Below, one piece after another: positions 1 through 4,980 of a DNA stretch of 6,614 nt. A program made the position numbers and the translations under genes. The notes under the pieces were generated by a model, which was not told the origin of the DNA, ran no database searches, and worked only from the letters and a program-made list of their open reading frames with translations. The first letter of the stretch is position 1; the number at the start of each line of letters is the position of its first letter. The stretch spans positions 1 through 6,614 of the forward strand of contig JAGVEP010000397.1 of assembly GCA_020058145.1 (NCBI GenBank), written 5' to 3'. This DNA comes from Phycisphaerae bacterium. Lineage in GTDB: Bacteria > Planctomycetota > Phycisphaerae > UBA1845 > Fen-1342.

Positions 1-2
1 GG

Positions 3-197
3 TGGCGGGCCGGTGGCGACGGCGCGACGGCGGCGACATCCCGGCGTCAGGCCAACGGCGGATGGCTGCCGAGCGAGCGATATCGCTGGACGGCTTCTTT
101 CGAGAGCAACGCCATGTGCAAGACTCGTCAAGCTCTGCAACAAAACTCCGACGGACGCTGGCGTATCCGACGCCCCACGACGGGGCTTATCGATTAG
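3..197 (+). CDS. Possible C-terminal end of an unidentified gene
   Basis: The plus-strand frame starting at base 3 is open from the window edge to a TAG at 195-197, giving 64 residues with no start needed inside the window. The C-terminal part reads ..NSDGRWRIRRPTTGLID. I do not recognise a family or a domain. A 7-bp hairpin begins on the last base of the stop codon, which suits a gene end. Two overlapping frames are also open here, and GC-rich DNA commonly leaves frames open by chance. If real, this gene is convergent with the secreted-protein gene to its right. The call is tentative. Confidence 0.3.
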   Translation, partial: WRAGGDGATAATSRRQANGGWLPSERYRWTASFESNAMCKTRQALQQNSDGRWRIRRPTTGLID

Positions 198-216
198 CGT
201 GAGCATTGCCTCACGC
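197..216 (+). terminator. Hairpin directly after the stop of the left-edge frame
   Basis: GCGTGAG (197-203) and CTCACGC (210-216) are perfect 7-bp arms around a 6-base loop. The stem begins at the last base of the TAG that closes the left-edge reading frame. There is no T-tract after it, so it is not a classical Rho-independent terminator. It could be an mRNA 3'-end stabiliser or chance. Confidence 0.3.
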
Positions 217-481
217 GATTACAAGTTCATTGCGAGCACATTCGTGCTGAAATCGTGATTCCAGCCATAAGCCGATGCGGCGGTGAAAGAAACCTCCAAT
301 CGACGCACGTCAAAGCCGTCAAGGGGTGGCTCGCCGCGAAAGCCCCCCAGGGGCAAGCCACGAGGGAACACACCCCCGCCAGCCCACAAGAGGCCCCGAA
401 ACCTCGACCTGCGGGGGGCTCTGGTCCACGGCAAAGGGACCGACCGTCAAAGATGGAACGGTTCGGCGCTGCGGAATGTGT
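198..481. other. Non-coding stretch with a stem-loop
   Basis: No convincing gene is seen. Overlapping open frames on both strands look like GC-rich chance frames. GTGGCTCGCC (326-335) and GGCAAGCCAC (352-361) form a 10-position inverted repeat with one G-T type mismatch around a 16-base loop. GGTCC (423-427) and GGACC (437-441) form a second short dyad. The latter lies about 40-60 bases past the stop of the minus-strand secreted-protein gene, but no T-rich run follows. Confidence 0.4.
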
Positions 482-1147
482 TCAGTTTCTTTCCTGAGAC
501 GATTCTACTTGAGCCGCCGCCCAGTCGTGCAGGTCTACGTCGCCGTCAGAATTGAAATCGTATAGGGAGTTTGAAGGAATACCTGGACCTTGTGTCGCAT
601 CAGCCATTGCTGGAAGACTCGGGATTACCGTTATTGGCTCGGCGCTGATAATTACAGGCTGTTGTTTTTCTGCATCTTCGTTATTCATGTAGGTGTTTGA
701 AGAAGAAGGCGATAGTGGGAAATGGTGTATGCCTACTTGCGTGTTTTCTGGAACCTGAAAGCGGTAAAATACTAAGAACCCTTGTCCTTCTCCAACCAGG
801 GGACCATCAGCAATTCCTAGAGTCATCCTAAACGACCCAGTCCCTAAGCCGTTTATTATGTCTTCAGTAGGAACGCCGTTGAAGAAGTCGTGTTCAATTG
901 GCGGAATTTCAAAACCTCGATATAAGGGGGAGAACGTGGAATGATTATAGATCCGCCATGTAACCAAGTCTGTGTGTAGCCCTGGGGCAACGCCAGTATT
1001 ATCTGCATAAACTCCCATACGGTGGATTCCGCCGTCGGCCATCCACACCACCTCATCAGGATGAGGCGCCGTCTTGATTTCTCCGCTATGGGAAGCGGTG
1101 GCTCCTAGAATCGCGGCCAGCCCTGCTATCGCTATCTTCGAGTTCAT
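482..1147 (-). CDS. Secreted protein with C-terminal EF-hand/dockerin-like loop
   Basis: This encodes a 221-residue exported protein of unknown function. The N-terminus (MNSK, then hydrophobic residues to about 18) is a short Sec signal peptide with a plausible cleavage site near residue 21. The middle (about 25-175) has no motif I recognise; its mix of aromatic and polar residues suggests a beta-rich extracellular domain. Residues 197-208 read DFNSDGDVDLHD, with acidic or amide ligands at loop positions 1, 3, 5, 7 and 12 of an EF-hand. This matches one half of a type-I dockerin repeat. Such tails are common in planctomycete exported proteins and are thought to aid folding or surface association. 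A full dockerin needs two repeats, so cohesin binding is not implied. The start has AAGGA (tcctt at 1155-1159) 7 bases upstream and a good promoter. The gene is visibly less GC-rich than its neighbours and stands alone. Confidence 0.85.
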   Translation of the reverse strand: MNSKIAIAGLAAILGATASHSGEIKTAPHPDEVVWMADGGIHRMGVYADNTGVAPGLHTDLVTWRIYNHSTFSPLYRGFEIPPIEHDFFNGVPTEDIINGLGTGSFRMTLGIADGPLVGEGQGFLVFYRFQVPENTQVGIHHFPLSPSSSNTYMNNEDAEKQQPVIISAEPITVIPSLPAMADATQGPGIPSNSLYDFNSDGDVDLHDWAAAQVESSQERN

Positions 1148-1154
1148 GATCGCA

Positions 1155-1159
1155 TCCTT
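1155..1159 (-). promoter_or_regulatory. Ribosome-binding site of the secreted-protein gene
   Basis: AAGGA on the minus strand lies 7 bases ahead of the ATG at 1147. It supports that start, which also gives an intact signal peptide. Confidence 0.65.
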
Positions 1160-1178
1160 CGAAAATCCTCAGCACGTT

Positions 1179-1207
1179 AGTATACCGAAACGCGGGCGGC
1201 GATTCAA
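1179..1207 (-). promoter_or_regulatory. Candidate sigma-70-type promoter of the secreted-protein gene
   Basis: On the minus strand, TTGAAT (1202-1207; 4 of 6 to TTGACA) is followed after exactly 17 bases by TATACT (1179-1184; 5 of 6 to TATAAT). Transcription would begin near 1172, leaving a leader of about 25 bases that carries the AAGGA ribosome-binding site. The spacing and the distance to the start codon both fit. The sites are inferred by eye. Confidence 0.55.
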
Positions 1208-1471
1208 CGCTCCTTAGCCCGCGAGGGGCTCGTCGCTGCTGCCGGATGCTGAGCGACCACGCGTCGGGGCGGCGTGCCTTTGGGCTGGCGAATTGGCGCT
1301 AAGTGGGTTTGGAGCTTCAGGTTGGAAGCTGCTAGTTTCTGGCCGCTGGCGCACTGATGTCAGGCGCGGGGCGTTGTCCGGAGCGGCTCCTCGCGTGTGC
1401 GCAAGGGCAACACGCGAGAATCACTTCAAGCTGCCTGGCAGAACGGAAGTAAGTCGCGGTTTGTCAGCGAA
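1208..1471. other. Intergenic stretch with two stem-loops
   Basis: I see no gene here. Two perfect dyads stand out: AGCTTC/GAAGCT (1313-1318 and 1325-1330, 6-base loop) and CTCGCGTGT/ACACGCGAG (1390-1398 and 1410-1418, 11-base loop). A 19-20 base imperfect direct repeat begins at 1288 and recurs at 1467. None of these has a T-tract that would make it a classical terminator. Confidence 0.4.
1390..1418. repeat. Perfect 9-bp stem-loop
   Basis: CTCGCGTGT (1390-1398) and ACACGCGAG (1410-1418) are exact reverse complements separated by 11 bases. On the minus strand it lies about 54 bases past the stop of the putative small membrane protein, so it could be a 3'-end structure. No T-run follows on either strand. 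Confidence 0.5.
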
Positions 1472-1741
1472 TTAGCGGCTAGGTGGTTGGCACCCCCAGG
1501 GCGGACGCGGTCGCTTGCCGAGCCAGTAGCCGCCCAAACCCGCCAACGCGACCGTCCACCAAGATGGCCCGCGATGCCGTGGTACAGCGTTCGCCCTGGA
1601 TGCCTGAAGCTCATCTTCGAGACGCTCGATTTCAAGGTCGGCGGCTCGCCCGACAGCCGTTGGGACCGAGTCGTATGCGTCCGCCACCGCCGGTGCCCGA
1701 AACCGGTTCCGACATGAAGGCCAAAACTCCCGTAACAGCAT
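1472..1741 (-). CDS. Possible small membrane protein with heptad-like segment
   Basis: This is an 89-residue frame with no recognised family. Residues about 34-47 (ADLEIERLEDELQA) have the charge and leucine spacing of a short amphipathic or coiled-coil helix. Residues about 61-75 (WWTVALAGLGGYWLG) are a short hydrophobic, glycine-containing stretch followed by KRPRPP, which suits a single membrane anchor with a basic cytoplasmic flank. No convincing ribosome-binding site precedes the ATG at 1741, and other frames are also open here, so coding status is uncertain. A TATACT at about 1753-1758 upstream could be a -10 element, but no good -35 matches it. The first 30 residues look less protein-like, so the true start may be internal. 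Confidence 0.35.
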   Translation of the reverse strand: MLLREFWPSCRNRFRAPAVADAYDSVPTAVGRAADLEIERLEDELQASRANAVPRHRGPSWWTVALAGLGGYWLGKRPRPPWGCQPPSR

Positions 1742-1840
1742 TGTCTCACGCAGTATAGCGGATTCCCCCGGGCAAACGAAATGCCGAGCCCAGTCAATCG
1801 GACATCAGGGTCTACCGCTGGGTGTCGGCGGTGGCCCCGA

Positions 1841-1900
1841 ATCCGAACCCCGGACGCAAGTCCGTGGGCCTGGCCCGCCCCTGGCAGGGCGGGTTCGGAT
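1841..1900. repeat. Nested palindrome predicted to fold as a three-way junction
   Basis: ATCCGAAC (1841-1848) and GTTCGGAT (1893-1900) are exact reverse complements. Between them lie two further stems: CGGAC-GCAA-GTCCG (1851-1864), closed by a GNRA-type tetraloop when read on the plus strand, and CCCGCCC/GGGCGGG (1874-1880 and 1887-1893) with a 6-base loop. The outer and second inner stems share base 1893, so one pair must give way. The element begins about 49 bases past the epimerase stop. It could be a 3'-end structure for that transcript, a mobile palindromic repeat, or a small structured RNA. There is no T-tract. Confidence 0.5.
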
Positions 1901-1905
1901 AGGCT

Positions 1906-1921
1906 GCCGGCACATGCCGGC
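1906..1921. terminator. GC hairpin downstream of the epimerase gene
   Basis: GCCGGC (1906-1911) and GCCGGC (1916-1921) form a perfect 6-bp self-complementary stem with an ACAT loop. It lies about 28 bases past the epimerase stop on the minus strand, and the larger nested palindrome follows. Position suggests an mRNA 3'-end role. No run of T follows, so termination is not shown. Confidence 0.35.
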
Positions 1922-1948
1922 GTTACACGGACGCCGCGTCGCCGCTGG

Positions 1949-2884
1949 CTACAGATTCGCCTTGTACCAGTCGATCGACCGCCGCAACCCCTCGGGGAAC
2001 ATCACCTTGGCTGCATAGCCGAGCACCCGCTGCGTCTCGGCGATGTCCGCCAGGCTGTGCTTCACGTCGCCGGCCCGCGCCGGCTGGTACTCGGGCTGCA
2101 AATCCGTGCCGAGCAGCTTGTTGATGTCAGCGACAATCGCGTTCAGCGTTATGCGCTCGCCGCACGCGACGTTCAATACCTCGCCGTGCGTCTCCGGCGC
2201 TTCCGCGGCCAGCATATTCGCAGTCACCACGTTCTCGATGAAGCAGAAATCGCGCGACTGCTCGCCGTCGCCATAGATGGTCGGCCGCTGGGCGCGCAGC
2301 ATCCGGCTGACAAACGCGGGGATGACGGCGGCATACGCTCCCTGGGGGTCCTGCCGCGGGCCGAAGACGTTGAAGTACCGCAGCGAAATCGTCTGCAGCC
2401 CGTATACCTGCCGCCACACGGTGCAATAGAGCTCGCTCGCGAGTTTGCTCACCGCGTAGGGGCTCATCGGCAGCGGACGCAAATCCACGGTCTTCGGCAT
2501 CACCGGCGTGTCGCCGTACGCGCTGCTGCTGGCGGAGTAGACGAACCGCCGCGCACCGGCCGCGTGCGCCGCAATCAGCAGGTTCAGCGTGCCGGTGATG
2601 TTGATGTCATTGGTCGGGCGTGGCTCTGCGACGCTGCGCGGCACACTGCCGCGCGCCGCGAGGTGGAACACGACTTCGACGCCCTGCGTGCAGCGTTCGA
2701 CCGTCGGCACGTCGCAGATGTCGCCCTCGACGAACTCGATCCGGTCCGCCACCTCGGCGAGGTTCGCGCGTTTGCCGGTGCTCAGGTCGTCGAGCACGCG
2801 CACACGCCGGCCTTTTTCGAGCAGGCGGCGGACAATATGGCTGCCGATGAACCCGGCACCCCCGGTCACCAGACAGAGGCTCAT
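1949..2884 (-). CDS. NAD-dependent UDP-sugar 4-epimerase (extended SDR)
   Basis: This 311-residue protein belongs to the extended short-chain dehydrogenase/reductase family, cytoplasmic enzymes that use tightly bound NAD to invert C4 of a UDP-hexose. The Rossmann motif TGGAGFIG is at residues 7-14, and the acidic pair DD (32-33) should bind the NAD ribose. The catalytic set is complete: the serine run 119-121 in SASSSAYGD, then Y143 and K147 in SPYAVSK. RYFNVFGPRQDPQGAYAAVIP (170-189, read with the split at 180) and GDGEQSRDF (205-213) match the UDP-GlcNAc/UDP-GalNAc 4-epimerase group (WbpP/TviC-like) more closely than classical GalE by my reading. Substrate cannot be settled from sequence alone; it may be Glc/Gal, GlcNAc/GalNAc or uronic acid forms. 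The likely role is to supply precursors for surface polysaccharide. Its ATG lies in an ATGA overlap with the upstream hydrolase gene, and GAGG (2892-2895) sits 7 bases ahead of it. Confidence 0.93.
   Translation of the reverse strand: MSLCLVTGGAGFIGSHIVRRLLEKGRRVRVLDDLSTGKRANLAEVADRIEFVEGDICDVPTVERCTQGVEVVFHLAARGSVPRSVAEPRPTNDINITGTLNLLIAAHAAGARRFVYSASSSAYGDTPVMPKTVDLRPLPMSPYAVSKLASELYCTVWRQVYGLQTISLRYFNVFGPRQDPQGAYAAVIPAFVSRMLRAQRPTIYGDGEQSRDFCFIENVVTANMLAAEAPETHGEVLNVACGERITLNAIVADINKLLGTDLQPEYQPARAGDVKHSLADIAETQRVLGYAAKVMFPEGLRRSIDWYKANL
2881..2884 (-). promoter_or_regulatory. ATGA stop/start overlap coupling tatD and the epimerase
   Basis: The minus strand reads GAATTATGAG: TGA ends the hydrolase and ATG starts the epimerase, sharing four bases. 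With GAGG 7 bases ahead of the ATG, this is a standard translational-coupling arrangement. Confidence 0.8.
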
Positions 2885-3687
2885 AATTCGTCCTCGGGTA
2901 AGCGAAAAAAGCGGGTCGCGTTGGCCGTCGTCTCGGCCGCCAGCGTAGCCAGCTTCTCACCGCGCAGATCGGCCAGAAATCGCGCCGTGTGTACCAACAG
3001 CCCGGGCTCGTTCGGGCGAATCTTGCGCACCGGCTCGGGCGTCAGGTACGGCGCGTCGGTTTCGAGCATCATACGGCTGGCCGGCACGTAACGCGCGGCC
3101 TCTTGAATGACCGCCGACTTGCGAAACGTCACGACGCCCGTGAACGAGCAGTAACCGCCAAAATCCAGTACGCGGCGCGCCACGGCGGGTTCGGCCGAGA
3201 AGCAATGAAACACGACGCGGCCCGCCAGATGCGCGTGACCGGCGAGAATGTCGCACACCCGCGACTCCGACTCGCGGGCGTGGATCACAACTGGCAAATC
3301 CAGTGCCGCGGCCAGCTCCAGGTGTGCTTCGAACACTTTTTCCTGCTGCGCCGGCGCCGAGAAGTTGTAATGGAAGTCGAGGCCGGTCTCCCCCACACCG
3401 ACGATCCGGCGTTTCACCGCGTCGGCCAGGCCGTCGCCCCGCAGAATCGCGCGCAGGGCCGTCAGCGTGTCGCGGTCGCAGCTCTGAGCCTCATGGGGAT
3501 GAACGCCGGCGATCAGGTACAGTTCCGGATGCTCGGCGAGCAATGGCAGCGCCGCCTGGGCATCGCCAGGGTTGACCGCGACGGTGATGATCTTGTGGAC
3601 CCCGGCGTCGCGCGCCCGCGTAAGCACGGCGTCAACCTGCTCGATCAGGCCGGCGAACGTCAGGTGGGCGTGTGTGTCGATCAGCAT
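2881..3687 (-). CDS. tatD: TatD-family metal-dependent hydrolase (DNase)
   Basis: This 268-residue protein is full length for the TatD/YcfH/YabD family of TIM-barrel amidohydrolase-fold enzymes. Known members are cytoplasmic, Mg-dependent 3'-5' exonucleases or DNases acting on single-stranded or damaged DNA. All expected metal ligands are present: H6 and H8 in DTHAHL, E100 in GVGETGLDFHY, H136 in VVIHAR, H161 in VFHCFS and D211 in ETDAPYLTPEP. The C-terminal RPNEP (224-228) is also typical. It is the first gene of a two-gene unit, and its TGA overlaps the epimerase ATG. No clear Shine-Dalgarno precedes the ATG at 3687, but that start gives the canonical MLIDTHAHL opening. The leader holds an AT-rich dyad (3694-3722). 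A physiological link to the epimerase is not obvious, and cotranscription may only reflect genome economy. Confidence 0.95.
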   Translation of the reverse strand: MLIDTHAHLTFAGLIEQVDAVLTRARDAGVHKIITVAVNPGDAQAALPLLAEHPELYLIAGVHPHEAQSCDRDTLTALRAILRGDGLADAVKRRIVGVGETGLDFHYNFSAPAQQEKVFEAHLELAAALDLPVVIHARESESRVCDILAGHAHLAGRVVFHCFSAEPAVARRVLDFGGYCSFTGVVTFRKSAVIQEAARYVPASRMMLETDAPYLTPEPVRKIRPNEPGLLVHTARFLADLRGEKLATLAAETTANATRFFRLPEDEL

Positions 3688-3693
3688 GAGTTA

Positions 3694-3722
3694 TTAGTAG
3701 TGTCGTGCCTCACAATTACTAA
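3694..3722 (-). promoter_or_regulatory. AT-rich dyad in the tatD leader
   Basis: TTAGTA (3694-3699) and TACTAA (3717-3722) are exact reverse complements. Just inside them, GTG (3700-3702) and CAC (3711-3713) extend the dyad with a 3-base bulge. It starts 7 bases before the tatD ATG and lies downstream of the candidate promoter. It could be a repressor operator or a leader hairpin that masks ribosome entry. It is AT-rich against a GC-rich background. Confidence 0.35.
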
Positions 3723-3745
3723 CCCGGCCTGCGTTCGTTGAACGC

Positions 3746-3774
3746 TCTATACGCTCAGACTACCGGCGAAACAA
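3746..3774 (-). promoter_or_regulatory. Weak candidate promoter for the tatD-epimerase unit
   Basis: On the minus strand, TTGTTT (3769-3774) and TATAGA (3746-3751) are separated by 17 bases. The match to consensus is 3 of 6 and 4 of 6. Spacing is ideal and the position, about 60 bases ahead of the ATG, is plausible, but the match alone is modest. Confidence 0.3.
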
Positions 3775-3829
3775 GGCGATTCTGAGTCTCGCATGTTCAA
3801 CAAATAGTGGCCGGAGTAATATCAGCGCA

Positions 3830-3886
3830 TGGGTGGGGTGGCCATCTTGGCCGCCCGAGGCGCGGGCGAGACGCCCACTCCACCCA
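3830..3886. repeat. REP-like nested palindrome between yicC and tatD
   Basis: Outer arms TGGGTGGGGTGG (3830-3841) and CCACTCCACCCA (3875-3886) pair at 11 of 12 positions. Inside lie GGCC-ATCTT-GGCC (3840-3852) and GGGCG-AGA-CGCCC (3864-3876). These inner stems share a base or two with the outer arms, so alternative folds are likely. The wording (GGCCATCTTGGCC, GGGCGAGACGCCC) resembles interspersed palindromes I associate with Planctomycetes and Verrucomicrobia, where they are often mis-called as short proteins. It lies about 74 bases past the yicC stop and may help end that transcript. There is no T-tract. Confidence 0.6.
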
Positions 3887-3921
3887 CCTTACGGCTCGTT
3901 ATCAGCCGCGCTGTCCACATC

Positions 3922-3963
3922 ACTCGCTACTCGCTATTCGATACTCGATACTCGCTATTCTAC
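3922..3963. repeat. Heptanucleotide tandem repeat running into the yicC stop
   Basis: Six consecutive 7-base units are in perfect register: ACTCGCT, ACTCGCT, ATTCGAT, ACTCGAT, ACTCGCT and ATTCTAC. The first five follow the consensus AYTCGMT and the sixth is degenerate. The last unit covers the yicC stop codon (3960-3962). It resembles the short tandemly repeated heptamers described in cyanobacteria and seen in other bacteria. Its function is unknown; replication slippage could change its length and the end of YicC. Confidence 0.7.
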
Positions 3964-4841
3964 TCAGCATTCGCCACCTGCTCTTTGATCCGATCGACGG
4001 CACTCTTGACCTCGATGATCTCGCGGGCGACGAGGACGTCTCCGGCCTTGGACCCCATCGTATTCGCCTCACGCAGCATCTCCTGCGCGATGAATTCCAG
4101 CTTGCGGCCCGCCGGCTCCGGGGCCGTCATCAGACCTAGAAACTGCTCCACGTGTCCGCTGAGCCGGCTCAGCTCTTCGCTGATGTCGCTCCGCTCGGCG
4201 TAGATCGAAACCTCCTTGAGCAGGTCCTCCTCCGCCAACCGCACCGTGCTGTCTGCAATGAGTTCCTGGATCCGCGCCTTGAGCCGGTCGCGATACTCGG
4301 TCAGCACGCCGGGCAGTCGCGTGCGGATCACGCCTAGCGACGCGAAGATCACGTCGCAGTGCCTCCTTAAGTCCGCTGCCAAAGCCTGCCCCTCGGTCGC
4401 ACGCATCGCGATCAGACGATCAAGTGCCTGGTTGGTCAGCTTGGCCACGAATTGCCAACGATGCTCGCGCTGCGCTTCGGTCAGCTCCGGCGTCTGGCAA
4501 ATACCGGGCAGCGCCAGGAGCGTCGCCAGGTCGATGGTCAGGCGCGAATCCTCGCCCGCCGCCTCCCGCAACTGGGCCACATAGGCCTGGATCGCGGCCT
4601 GGTTGATTTCCACCGCGGCCTGCGACCCGAGTGTCCGCACGTGCAGGCGCAGGGTCACGCTGCCGCGCGTCATCCGCGTCCGCAATAACCGCTCGACCTC
4701 GCTCTCGAGAAAGGCGAAGTCATCCGGCAGGTGGATCGAGGCCTTGAAGTAGCGTTGGTTGAAACTGCGGATCTCGACGTGGTAAACCTGGCCGCCTTCC
4801 TCAAATTGGGCGTCCCCGAAGCCGGTCATCGAGTGAATCAT
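3960..4841 (-). CDS. yicC: YicC-family endoribonuclease
   Basis: This 293-residue protein matches the full length of the YicC/YloC family, cytoplasmic oligomeric RNA-degrading enzymes; in E. coli YicC has been linked to turnover of the small RNA RyhB. The YicC N-terminal domain opens with MIHSMTGFG (1-9) and EIRSFNQRYF (23-32). The linker carries EGQAL (150-154). The C-terminal DUF1732 domain shows YAERSDISEELSRLSGH (214-230) and GRKLEFIAQEMLREANTMGSK (245-265), whose E and R residues are the family's most conserved. The start has a strong GGAGG (cctcc at 4848-4852) 6 bases upstream. In many bacteria gmk follows yicC; here a repeat-filled gap and tatD follow instead. The gene probably ends the tpiA-secG-yicC unit. 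The stop codon lies in a tandem repeat. Confidence 0.95.
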   Translation of the reverse strand: MIHSMTGFGDAQFEEGGQVYHVEIRSFNQRYFKASIHLPDDFAFLESEVERLLRTRMTRGSVTLRLHVRTLGSQAAVEINQAAIQAYVAQLREAAGEDSRLTIDLATLLALPGICQTPELTEAQREHRWQFVAKLTNQALDRLIAMRATEGQALAADLRRHCDVIFASLGVIRTRLPGVLTEYRDRLKARIQELIADSTVRLAEEDLLKEVSIYAERSDISEELSRLSGHVEQFLGLMTAPEPAGRKLEFIAQEMLREANTMGSKAGDVLVAREIIEVKSAVDRIKEQVANAE

Positions 4842-4847
4842 GCTGGG

Positions 4848-4852
4848 CCTCC
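4848..4852 (-). promoter_or_regulatory. Strong ribosome-binding site of yicC
   Basis: GGAGG on the minus strand sits 6 bases ahead of the ATG at 4841. It favours this start over the internal ATG four codons later, which also precedes the conserved TGFG. Confidence 0.75.
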
Positions 4853-4877
4853 AACGGCCCGTCCGCAGGCGGCAACG

Positions 4878-4980
4878 AGGCTAAGAGCCCCTCCAACAAC
4901 CTGTGGCACAGGCTTCCAGCTTGTGGTTTCACCGGCAAGATGCCGGTGCCACAGCAAGTTGTGGGATAGGCTCTAAGCCT
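4878..4980. repeat. REP-like nested palindrome between secG and yicC
   Basis: Outer arms AGGCTAAGAGCC (4878-4889) and GGCTCTAAGCCT (4969-4980) pair at 11 of 12 positions. A second tier, CAAC..TGTGGCAC against GTGCCACA..GTTG, continues the long stem with small bulges. Two hairpins sit inside: CACAGGC-TTCCA-GCTTGTG (4907-4925, one G-T pair) and the perfect CACCGGCA-AGA-TGCCGGTG (4930-4948). The right outer arm covers the secG stop codon and its last codon. The core sequence resembles repeats that I recall as spurious GTGILPV/RQDA-type peptides in Planctomycetes and Verrucomicrobia genomes. As RNA it would be a large hairpin that could pause transcription or protect the upstream message, lowering yicC relative to tpiA-secG. 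Confidence 0.7.

Noticed and set aside
219..434. A 71-codon minus-strand frame in the left gap
   Set aside because: It is Gly/Pro/Arg-rich in its first half, overlaps stem-loop sequence, and competes with other open frames. I see no ribosome-binding site or known motif.
1830..1900. Possible tRNA suggested by a TTCGGAT-like arm and stacked hairpins
   Set aside because: The T-stem does not pair in either orientation, and no acceptor stem, anticodon arm or CCA end could be fitted.
1781..3091. A 436-codon plus-strand open frame across the epimerase and tatD genes
   Set aside because: It is the antisense shadow of two unmistakable minus-strand genes in high-GC DNA. Its product is Arg/His/Ala-rich with no recognisable motif and no separate support.
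2989..3741. A 250-codon plus-strand open frame opposite tatD
   Set aside because: It is antisense to a gene with every TatD metal ligand in place. The predicted product is low-complexity and Arg-rich.
3830..3963. CRISPR array or direct-repeat array in the yicC-tatD gap
   Set aside because: The repeats are 7-base tandem units without spacers and a single palindrome, not regularly spaced 25-40 base repeats.
3807..4203. Short plus-strand frames reading GWGGHLGRP and SLFDTRYSLF
   Set aside because: They translate the nested palindrome and the heptamer repeat and then run antisense into yicC.
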